Of a stretch of 64,000 nucleotides of DNA, positions 34,621-45,700 are shown in pieces (positions within the stretch are counted from its first letter, which is position 1; the number at the start of each line of letters is the position of its first letter). Where the stretch lies: contig NBIV01000293.1 of NCBI GenBank assembly GCA_003194525.1, positions 1 through 64,000 on the forward strand, read 5' to 3'. A program made the translations under genes and the position numbers. The notes beneath the pieces were generated by a model. That model made no database searches and was not told where the DNA came from. It was given only the letters and a program-made list of their open reading frames with translations. This DNA is from Gracilariopsis chorda. Its lineage: Eukaryota > Rhodophyta > Florideophyceae > Gracilariales > Gracilariaceae.

Positions 34621-35922
34621 ATGTCATCACGAAGAAATTCGAATAGAGACGGATCCGGTAGCAACCGCTCGACAAGCAGTAGCCGAACAAGTAGTGCCAC
34701 ACGAAATAGTGACAAAATGGAAGTTGCCGAAGCTCTTTTGGAACTCCGTAATAGAAGGAGTTCCCCCACTACGCCAGCTCCCTCAGGTGCCAGAACACCG
34801 GCAGCATCCGAAAGGAATGTTGCTCGCGGACGGGGATCTTCAAGCGCAGCACGTCAGTCGGAGGCAGGTCTACTTACTGCAGGTCAGCCTACTGCAAGTC
34901 GACCTACTCAACGTCGACCTGCTGCAGTTCGATCACCTGTTGCAGGTCGATCTACAGGAAGTCCATCGGGAGCATCAGCTTCTGGCGCATCTCCGCACGT
35001 TGCCGGTCCATATTTCCCAGGCCCTTTTGTGCCAACAACAAGAACATATTTCGCCGGTTCATCAGGCGCAGGGCCATCCGGTGCGGGTCCATCCGGCGCA
35101 GGTCCATCTGGCGCAGCTTCTGGAGCAGTTCCTGGGCCATCTCGACATGTTGCAGGTCCATATTTCACAGGTCCGAATGTCGCAAGCTCATCAGTCGCGG
35201 GGGCAGGCCCATCGCGCGCAAGGCCATCTACAGGCGGCGCGGTAAGACCTCCAGTCTCCCGCAAGCGAGCTGCGCCTGCGCCTGCGCCTGCGCCTGCGCC
35301 TGCGTCTGCGTCTGCGCCTGCGTCTGCGTCTGCGTCTGCATCTGCGTCTGCGCCTGAGCCTGCGCCTGGGGCCGCAGGCCAACGGCAATCCAAGAAAAGT
35401 CGGAACTATGATTGCAGCAAGTGCAACCACACATTCAACACCGTGCCGGAAGCCCAGGAGCACCAACGCAGCTGTCCACAAGTTCACAGATGCGCGTGTG
35501 GCTATACAACCCCATATGTGAGGGCGTTCTTACGGCACTCCGCAAAGCATGAGGAAACGAAATGTCCTCAATGTGACCAAACATTTTTCTCAAAGGACGC
35601 TCGATACAGTCATCTTGTATCACATCATAGGCCTCCGTCACAACCGCAAAGTTATACCTGCGGACAATGCGGAAAGAGTTTTACAAGACAAGACTACTTG
35701 CATAGTCATACTAAGCGAATGCACCCAGACACGCTTCAGATGCCATTTGCTTGTCCAGATTGTTCTCGTACCTTTGTTTCAGAAAAAGCCTTGAGGACCC
35801 ACACTACCATGTCACATGGGAAACAAGAGAGGCCGAAATTTCAATGTGACATTTGTGGACGTGAATTCGACAGAATGTACAATCTGAAGAGACATAGGGA
35901 CTCTCATAAAGATGGACAATAA
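34621..35922 (+). CDS. C2H2 zinc-finger protein, array copy 5
   Basis: 433 residues, with the same hexamer-tract allele as copies 3 and 7. Confidence 0.85.
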   Translation: MSSRRNSNRDGSGSNRSTSSSRTSSATRNSDKMEVAEALLELRNRRSSPTTPAPSGARTPAASERNVARGRGSSSAARQSEAGLLTAGQPTASRPTQRRPAAVRSPVAGRSTGSPSGASASGASPHVAGPYFPGPFVPTTRTYFAGSSGAGPSGAGPSGAGPSGAASGAVPGPSRHVAGPYFTGPNVASSSVAGAGPSRARPSTGGAVRPPVSRKRAAPAPAPAPAPASASAPASASASASASAPEPAPGAAGQRQSKKSRNYDCSKCNHTFNTVPEAQEHQRSCPQVHRCACGYTTPYVRAFLRHSAKHEETKCPQCDQTFFSKDARYSHLVSHHRPPSQPQSYTCGQCGKSFTRQDYLHSHTKRMHPDTLQMPFACPDCSRTFVSEKALRTHTTMSHGKQERPKFQCDICGREFDRMYNLKRHRDSHKDGQ

Positions 35923-37022
35923 CTATACCCGTTGTGAATGTGAAGCAATACTTCCGAAAAACGAAGGATATGAATCGCGATATAGAGCAATTTTCAAGCC
36001 TTAAGTAGCGTTTAACTGCATATACATTACATGATAGACTCTGTAAACGATAAATCCCTTCAATCGAAAGTTGAAGCGAAAACAGACGCGATCACACACC
36101 GGCACAGCTTCTCTTTTTCAACAGTAATAGAACAGACACTATCAAACGCCGGCACGGCTGCTCCTGTTGACGATTAAATCCTTAGCGGCTCCCGACACCG
36201 AACCGACAGTACAAAAAGGCAATTGCAGTACAATAACGCACAAAAAGGGAAACAGTCCATCTAAATTCCATACCAGTGAGGAGGAGGGGAACTTTGGTGT
36301 TGGCATTCGCTTTGTTCGGAGAGAGAACAGACACGATCCCACGCTGGCACGGCTTCTCCAACACAGCCCATTAATTTTTGAGCTCGTCTCGTGTTCGTCA
36401 TGCATCGGTATTTAGATTGTCTCGAATGAGTTCAAATGACTCTTTCAAAAGAAAGAAAAGACCGGCATGCACTTTCTTGTGTCCCTTTTTTCAGTTCACG
36501 CAGACACTCTCGCGAGCCGGTACCGACGGTAGCTGCAAAATAAGAGTAACCGTGACAGTAGTGGCGCAGCTCCACTTGATGCATTATATCGATTAGTGAG
36601 CCCAGCGCCGCAGTCCGTACAGGAAGAACTCCCAATGCGTCTTTCACGTAGACAATACCAACCGTACCAAATGGTACGTGCGCTGTTTATAAGAAGTTGA
36701 AAGAAGCGATGAGGGAGCCCATGAAGGGCAATGTGGGTGCTAATTCAGCACCGGCTTCACCATTGCCGACCTCCGAAGACCCGCCACTCTCGCACAGTGA
36801 GCTCCGTCGCTCCGTGCAGATGTGAAATGCAGTAACTGCCACGCAACAGCCGACAATATTCTATTGCATTTTTTAGTATCTTTACCTAGGAGAGGGCCTC
36901 TGGAAGCGTATAAGAAGAGGCGCCGGCTCGGTGGTTGCCGTAGGTAGAGGAAAGATAGGACCGACCAACGCCTAGTAAAGACTAGACCTTTGCTCCGAGA
37001 ATTCGATGGTTTTCTCATTGTT

Positions 37023-37397
37023 ATGGGCCCAGAGAGCTCTGATCTACCGAAACGACCTTGCGCCTTGTGGGCCATAAAGACCGTGCTCTGGCCCAACGGA
37101 AAAGATAACCAGGAACTTTATGCGACAGCAGTCGCGCAATGGAAATCGTTTCACAGCAAATTGGACGCGAACAATTCGCACAAAATTCGTGAAGATCTTA
37201 TGGGTATCATGTTGCAATCGCAGCTCTACGGAACAGCAACAGATATCTTCAAGTCAATTTCGCAAGAAGTGATACAGTCAACCGGAGGTGCTGACGCAAT
37301 TGTTAAGACAGTGTACACTCGTGACTCACTGGCCGTAGTATCCGAGGTTTACCAAAAGAGCTCACTCAAAAAACTTCGGGAATACCGCAAAACATGA
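37023..37397 (+). pseudogene. Truncated gag, array copy 5
   Basis: Same translation as the other internal copies. The extra A near 37517 affects only the downstream closed frame. Confidence 0.5.
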
Positions 37398-39933
37398 AAA
37401 AGGGAAGCAGCCAAATGCGTAACTCGAGAACGAACTGTCGGAAGAATCCCCACTGGGAATTCTTAGAAATTGGTCGGCATTGGAAAGCAGGAGGTTCAAA
37501 GAGAATACGTACTCAAAATGTTGTCAATGAGTTGCATAACAAACTTACTTCTAAGATCCTACCATCGCCCTTCCATATTCAAAATGTAGTACTTTAATCA
37601 CAGCAAACGGGAAAGGACCGTTCTGCTTGCTTGTGATCTCTGTTTTTCCGGTTTGCAAACATTTCACATTATTACGATACAAACGTAATGGTTCTACATA
37701 AAGTACCTATCGATTATGTTAGATACAGAGTGCGGCATGCACAGTTTTCGTCAAACAGCATCGAGCATGCATGGCACCTTATAAATGCACTTGCATCTTC
37801 CAGAAAGGATCCCCACATTCCTTCATCTCCATCTTAACACACACGAAGGTATTTGGCATTCATATTAGACAGGTTGGACCTTCGAAAACGTTGCTTCACT
37901 GCAAGTAGTTGTAGGTTTTGTGCAAAACATGCAGATGGTATTGGTAGCGGTAGGAATCAATAATTCAGAAATGCGAAGACTTCTGGAATCTCAGCCAAAT
38001 CTTAAGGAACGAATGGTAGTGAGTTCTTCTTCTTTGTATCGTACGTGGACAGTAGTGGCCTATAAATACGTACTCATAGCTCAGTCTGACTGCAGAAAAC
38101 ACTTAATACGGACAACATGAAGCGAGTTTCTTCAATCCAAGTAAAGACAAATGAAATTCTGAAAAACGTTAAGGCCCACAAGTCCAACACTTATCGCACT
38201 CCGCCGGTTGTAAATTAATTGGGCTACGAGGAACCTTCTAGCACCCAAAAAAAACACTTATGTAGAGGAACGGCCTTCCTTACAATCAGTAACGTGATGC
38301 TTTGATTACACAAAGAGCTTTTTTAGATTCTAGAACGACATGCGAAACAACTATAAATAACATCTCTGCTACGAAATTAAAACTAAGTTTACTATTAGGA
38401 AAAAAGAGCAGTTTCATTCAAACATATATCAGTGTTGCAACAATCACTGTAAAAAAGAAAATAGAAAAGTAAGAAAACCCAATCCAAAGAGTTGAAAACA
38501 AAGTGGAGGAGCCTGGTTTATTAAGAAAGCTATTTGATCATGCATGGTATTTATTTAAAGAAGGAGATGCTTTGGACAATGAAACGTTACTCCGGGTTGC
38601 TAACAATTTAATCTGGTGTTATTAGCCTGCGTATGTGGCTTTTGTAGTTTATTGTTGGTGGCTTTTGGTAGTTTATTGTTGGTGTCATTTACGACTATTC
38701 AAGTCCAATCATGCAAGAAGTGCGCGGTGCGTGTGCTCTGTATACGGACCATTACTGTACTTCTTCTTAATTAATTTACAAAGTGAAAATGCAATGCTTT
38801 TTTGATATTAACACGCTTCTAATGGTTGGACAGGCGGCCCTGAAAGAAGTCGAGGTTTTGGACGGACTCTCCCTGTCATGTTTTGGTCTTTGTGGGCTCT
38901 GGTTGTGTTTCTTCTTGTACACGTATATAATATATACTATATTTGCGACATGGCGTACCTTCATCGGACCGCGATGTGCACGCACCCCGTGACACGCTTT
39001 ACACGGATGGACAGTGCAGAGCCTGCGAACTGGGTAACAGCTAACGCCTTCCGATTGGGTGCAAGCACCAATGGGCGCCGGATAATGCAAGTGGTAGCCT
39101 TCAACTCCACAACCATAAAGCTACTCTTTCGTATTTCCGTCTCCGTCGATTGGAACATACGGATGCAAGAGCGGCTATGTACGACCGGGTGCTACGGCCA
39201 ACCATCATCAATTGTAGCACGTGGGCGCCAGAGCGGCTTTCTTCGTCTCCGTGCCACGCTGAACAAAGTTCGTCACTCCTGCCGAGCTACCTGTGCAGTA
39301 CTGTTTCCCACTGCCTCAGAAGGTTCTTTTATTCTTTCTAAGTTCCTTCTTGTTCAAACAGTACTGTCCCGATTTTGTGTATTCCGGAGAGTCCCACTGG
39401 CTGCATACTCTACTGTTGCATTCATGTAAAATGGCACTTTTTGTAGCCATACTCACGTGACATGAGTATTTGCGTTTATTTTGCAGCAGACCGGGAGTGA
39501 ACCAAATTGAGAATTGAACAAGACTCTTGAACACGTTTCTATGTTTCAAAGAAGGCGCAACATCGACTCAGAGGATGAGATTCTGTCGACATTGGAAACA
39601 TCACGTATATGATCTATGTGTTTGGAACTCATGTAACCCGTAGGATTTTGTCAATACCAATTACTCTGTGTATAATCGATGAAAAGAGAATGCATCCATC
39701 ATACGATAAAGGGGAACCTAGAGTTCATCCACAGGTCTAAATATGTAGTTTAGGCAGACGCTATCGTCTATAGCGACCCACCATGCTCCATAAATACGAT
39801 TAGGACAGTATAGTAATGACTTCTATCCATACGCAGTACCAATCACAATACGTACAGACACAACTACCAAACCAACTATCAGCCAAATTTGAAGCGATTT
39901 TCATAAAATACCAAACCCAGGGTTTAATCAAAT

Positions 39934-40985
39934 ATGTCATCACGAAGAAATTCGAATAGAGACGGATCCGGTAGCAACCGCTCGACAAGCAGTAGCCGAA
40001 CAAGTAGTGCCACACGAAATAGTGACAAAATGGAAGTTGCCGAAGCTCTTTTGGAACTCCGTAATAGAAGGAGTTCCCCCACTACGCCAGCTCCCTCAGG
40101 TGCCAGAACACCGGCAGCATCCGAAAGGAATGTTGCTCGCGGACGGGGATCTTCAAGCGCAGCACGTCAGTCGGAGGCAGGTCTACTTACTGCAGGTCAG
40201 CCTACTGCAAGTCGACCTACTCAACGTCGACCTGCTGCAGTTCGATCACCTGTTGCAGGTCGATCTACAGGAAGTCCATCGGGAGCATCAGCTTCTGGCG
40301 CATCTCCGCACGTTGCCGGTCCATATTTCCCAGGCCCTTTTGTGCCAACAACAAGAACATATTTCGCCGGTTCATCAGGCGCAGGGCCATCCGGTGCGGG
40401 TCCATCCGGCGCAGGTCCATCTGGCGCAGCTTCTGGAGCAGTTCCTGGGCCATCTCGACATGTTGCAGGTCCATATTTCACAGGTCCGAATGTCGCAAGC
40501 TCATCAAGGCCCATCGCTCTACAGGCTAAGACCTCCAGTCTCCCGCAAGCGAGCTATCCGATGCGAGGCCAAAGTAACTATGATTGCAGCAAGTGCAACC
40601 ACACATTCAACACCGTGCCGGAAGCCCAGGAGCACCAACGCAGCTGTCTTCACAGATGCGCGTGTGGCTAGTGAGGGCGTTCTTACGGCACTCCGCAAAG
40701 CATGAGGAAACGAAATGTCCTCAATGTGACGGACGCTCGATACAGTCATCTTGTATCACATCATAGACAACCGCACCTGCGGACAATGCGGAAAGAGTGA
40801 CAAGACTAATAGTCATACTAAGCGAATGCACCCAGACACGCTTCAGATGCCATTTGCTTGTCCAGATAAGTTGAGGACGTCACATTTTCAATGTGACATC
40901 GTGAATTCGACAGAATGTACAATCTGAAGAGACATAGGGACTCTCATAAAGATGGAGTTGTGAATGTGAAGCAATACTTCCGAGA
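39934..40985 (+). pseudogene. C2H2 zinc-finger gene, array copy 6 (disrupted)
   Basis: The first 190 codons match the other copies exactly. From 40505 a series of deletions removes the hexamer tract and parts of each finger; the frame closes at 40669-40671, after 245 codons. Finger 1 survives, but finger 2 loses its spacing and fingers 3-6 are out of frame and internally deleted. Bases that remain match the intact copies, with almost no substitutions. Confidence 0.8.
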
Positions 40986-41898
40986 AGGATACGCGACGCC
41001 TTAAGTAGCGTTTAACTGCATATACATTACATGATAGACTCTGTAAACGATAAATCCCTTCAATCGAAAGTTGAAGCGAAAACAGACGCGATTTCTCCAA
41101 CAGTAATAGAACAGACACTATCATGCTCCACGATTAAATCCTTAGATACAAAAAGGCAATTGCAGTACAATAACGTCCAGCCATTCAACAGTTCGGAGAG
41201 AGAACAGACACGATCCCACGCTGGCACGGCTTCTCCAACACAGCCCATTAATTTTTGAGCTCGTCTCGTGTTCGTCATGCATCGGTATTTAGATTGTCTC
41301 GAATGAGTTCAAATGACTCTTTCAAAAGAAAGAAAAGACCGGCATGCACTTTCTTGTGTCCCTTTTTTCAGTTCACGCAGACACTCTCGCGAGCCGGTAC
41401 CGACGGTAGCTGCAAAATAAGAGTAACCGTGACAGTAGTGGCGCAGCTCCACTTGATGCATTATATCGATTAGTGAGCCCAGCGCCGCAGTCCGTACAGG
41501 AAGAACTCCCAATGCGTCTTTCACGTAGACAATACCAACCGTACCAAATGGTACGTGCGCTGTTTATAAGAAGTTGAAAGAAGCGATGAGGGAGCCCATG
41601 AAGGGCAATGTGGGTGCTAATTCAGCACCGGCTTCACCATTGCCGACCTCCGAAGACCCGCCACTCTCGCACAGTGAGCTCCGTCGCTCCGTGCAGATGT
41701 GAAATGCAGTAACTGCCACGCAACAGCCGACAATATTCTATTGCATTTTTAGTATCTTTACCTAGGAGAGGGCCTCTGGAAGCGTATAAGAAGAGGCGCC
41801 GGCTCGGTGGTTGCCGTAGGTAGAGGAAAGATAGGACCGACCAACGCCTAGTAAAGACTAGACCTTTGCTCCGAGAATTCGATGGTTTTCTCATTGTT

Positions 41899-42273
41899 AT
41901 GGGCCCAGAGAGCTCTGATCTACCGAAACGACCTTGCGCCTTGTGGGCCATAAAGACCGTGCTCTGGCCCAACGGAAAAGATAACCAGGAACTTTATGCG
42001 ACAGCAGTCGCGCAATGGAAATCGTTTCACAGCAAATTGGACGCGAACAATTCGCACAAAATTCGTGAAGATCTTATGGGTATCATGTTGCAATCGCAGC
42101 TCTACGGAACAGCAACAGATATCTTCAAGTCAATTTCGCAAGAAGTGATACAGTCAACCGGAGGTGCTGACGCAATTGTTAAGACAGTGTACACTCGTGA
42201 CTCACTGGCCGTAGTATCCGAGGTTTACCAAAAGAGCTCACTCAAAAAACTTCGGGAATACCGCAAAACATGA
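41899..42273 (+). pseudogene. Truncated gag, array copy 6
   Basis: Downstream of the deletion cluster. Same translation and truncation point as the other internal copies. Confidence 0.5.
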
Positions 42274-42792
42274 AAAAGGGAAGCAGCCAAATGCGTAACT
42301 CGAGAACGAACTGTCGGAAGAATCCCCACTGGGAATTCTTAGAAATTGGTCGGCATTGGAAAGCAGGAGGTTCAAAGAGAATACGTACTCAAATGTTGTC
42401 AATGAGTTGCATAACAAACTTACTTCTAAGATCCTACCATCGCCCTTCCATATTCAAAATGTAGTACTTTAATCACAGCAAACGGGAAAGGACCGTTCTG
42501 CTTGCTTGTGATCTCTGTTTTTCCGGTTTGCAAACATTTCACATTATTACGATACAAACGTAATGGTTCTACATAAAGTACCTATCGATTATGTTAGATA
42601 CAGAGTGCGGCATGCACAGTTTTCGTCAAACAGCATCGAGCATGCATGGCACCTTATAAATGCACTTGCATCTTCCAGAAAGGATCCCCACATTCCTTCA
42701 TCTCCATCTTAACACACACGAAGGTATTTGGCATTCATATTAGACAGGTTGGACCTTCGAAAACGTTGCTTCACTGCAAGTAGTTGTAGGTT

Positions 42793-45700
42793 TTGTGCAA
42801 AACATGCAGATGGTATTGGTAGCGGTAGGAATCAATAATTCAGAAATGCGAAGACTTCTGGAATCTCAGCCAAATCTTAAGGAACGAATGGTAGTGAGTT
42901 CTTCTTCTTTGTATCGTACGTGGACAGTAGTGGCCTATAAATACGTACTCATAGCTCAGTCTGACTGCAGAAAACACTTAATACGGACAACATGAAGCGA
43001 GTTCTTCAATCCAAGTAAAGACAAATGAAATTCTGAAAAACGTTAAGGCCCACAAGTCCAACACTTATCGCACTCCGCCGGTTGTAAATTAATTGGGCTA
43101 CGAGGAACCTTCTAGCACCCAAAAAAAACACATATGTAGAGGAACGGCCTTCCTTACAATCAGTAACGTGATGCTTTGATTACACAAAGAGCTTTTTAGA
43201 TTCTAGAACGACATGCGAAACAACTATAATAACATCTCTGCTACGAAATTAAAACTAAGTTTACTATTAGGAAAAAAGAGCAGTTTCATTCAAACATATA
43301 TCAGTGTTGCAACAATCACTGTAAAAAAGAAAATAGAAAGTAAGAAACCCAATCCAAAGAGTTGAAAACAAAGTGGAGGAGCCTGGTTTATTAAGAAAGC
43401 TATTTGATCATCATGGTATTTATTTAAAGAAGGAGATGCTTTGGACAATGAAACGTTACTCCGGGTTTGCTAACAATTTAATCTGGTGTTATTAGCCTGC
43501 GTATGTGGCTTTTGGTAGTTTATTGTTGGTGGCTTTTGGTAGTTTATTGTTGGTGTCATTTACGACTATTCAAGTCCAATCATGCAAGAAGTGCGCGGTG
43601 CGTGTGCTCTGTATACGGACCATTACTGTACTTCTTCTTAATTAATTTACAAGTGAAATGCAATGCTTTTTTGATATTAACACGCTTCTAATGGTTGGAC
43701 AGGCGGCCCTGAAAGAAGTCGAGGTTTTGGACGGACTCTCCCTGTCATGTTTTGGTCTTTGTGGGCTCTGGTTGTGTTTCTTCTTGTACACGTATATAAT
43801 ATATACTATATTTGCGACATGGCGTACCTTCATCGGACCGCGATGTGCACGCACCCCGTGACACGCTTTACACGGATGGACAGTGCAGAGCCTGCGAACT
43901 GGGTAACAGCTAACGCCTTCCGATTGGGTGCAAGCACCAATGGGCGCCGGATAATGCAAGTGGTAGCCTTCAACTCCACAACCATAAAGCTACTCTTTCG
44001 TATTTCCGTCTCCGTCGATTGGAACATACGGATGCAAGAGCGGCTATGTACGACCGGGTGCTACGGCCAACCATCATCAATTGTAGCACGTGGGCGCCAG
44101 AGCGGCTTTCTTCGTCTCCGTGCCACGCTGAACAAAGTTCGTCACTCCTGCCGAGCTACCTGTGCAGTACTGTTTCCCACTGCCTCAGAAGGTTCTTTTA
44201 TTCTTTCTAAGTTCCTTCTTGTTCAAACAGTACTGTCCCGATTTTGTGTATTCCGGAGAGTCCCACTGGCTGCATACTCTACTGTTGCATTCATGTAAAA
44301 TGGCACTTTTTGTAGCCATACTCACGTGACATGAGTATTTGCGTTTATTTTGCAGCAGACCGGGAGTGAACCAAATTGAGAATTGAACAAGACTCTTGAA
44401 CACGTTTCTATGTTTCAAAGAAGGCGCAACATCGACTCAGAGGATGAGATTCTGTCGACATTGGAAACATCACGTATATGATCTATGTGTTTGGAACTCA
44501 TGTAACCCGTAGGATTTTGTCAATACCAATTACTCTGTGTATAATCGATGAAAAGAGAATGCATCCATCATACGATAAAGGGGAACCTAGAGTTCATCCA
44601 CAGGTCTAAATATGTAGTTTAGGCAGACGCTATCGTCTATAGCGACCCACCATGCTCCATAAATACGATTAGGACAGTATAGTAATGACTTCTATCCATA
44701 CGCAGTACCAATCACAATACGTACAGACACAACTACCAAACCAACTATCAGCCAAATTTGAAGCGATTTTCATAAAATACCAAACCCAGGGTTTAATCAA
44801 ATATGTCATCACGAAGAAATTCGAATAGAGACGGATCCGGTAGCAACCGCTCGACAAGCAGTAGCCGAACAAGTAGTGCCACACGAAATAGTGACAAAAT
44901 GGAAGTTGCCGAAGCTCTTTTGGAACTCCGTAATAGAAGGAGTTCCCCCACTACGCCAGCTCCCTCAGGTGCCAGAACACCGGCAGCATCCGAAAGGAAT
45001 GTTGCTCGCGGACGGGGATCTTCAAGCGCAGCACGTCAGTCGGAGGCAGGTCTACTTACTGCAGGTCAGCCTACTGCAAGTCGACCTACTCAACGTCGAC
45101 CTGCTGCAGTTCGATCACCTGTTGCAGGTCGATCTACAGGAAGTCCATCGGGAGCATCAGCTTCTGGCGCATCTCCGCACGTTGCCGGTCCATATTTCCC
45201 AGGCCCTTTTGTGCCAACAACAAGAACATATTTCGCCGGTTCATCAGGCGCAGGGCCATCCGGTGCGGGTCCATCCGGCGCAGGTCCATCTGGCGCAGCT
45301 TCTGGAGCAGTTCCTGGGCCATCTCGACATGTTGCAGGTCCATATTTCACAGGTCCGAATGTCGCAAGCTCATCAGTCGCGGGGGCAGGCCCATCGCGCG
45401 CAAGGCCATCTACAGGCGGCGCGGTAAGACCTCCAGTCTCCCGCAAGCGAGCTGCGCCTGCGCCTGCGCCTGCGCCTGCGCCTGCGTCTGCGTCTGCGCC
45501 TGCGTCTGCGTCTGCGTCTGCATCTGCGTCTGCGCCTGAGCCTGCGCCTGGGGCCGCAGGCCAACGGCAATCCAAGAAAAGTCGGAACTATGATTGCAGC
45601 AAGTGCAACCACACATTCAACACCGTGCCGGAAGCCCAGGAGCACCAACGCAGCTGTCCACAAGTTCACAGATGCGCGTGTGGCTATACAACCCCATATG

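Larger units (their letters stand above)
32611..37917 (+). repeat. Array unit 5
   Basis: 5,307 bp. Two extra single bases lie in homopolymers near its end, one T near 36870 and one A near 37517. They mark the beginning of the stretch with homopolymer differences that continues into unit 6. Confidence 0.9.
37918..42792 (+). repeat. Array unit 6 (deletion-ridden)
   Basis: 4,875 bp. About ten single-base homopolymer or near-homopolymer indels lie between about 38128 and 38790. About twenty clean deletions lie between about 40505 and 41205, removing roughly 430 bp in total. Outside these two clusters it matches the other units. Confidence 0.9.
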
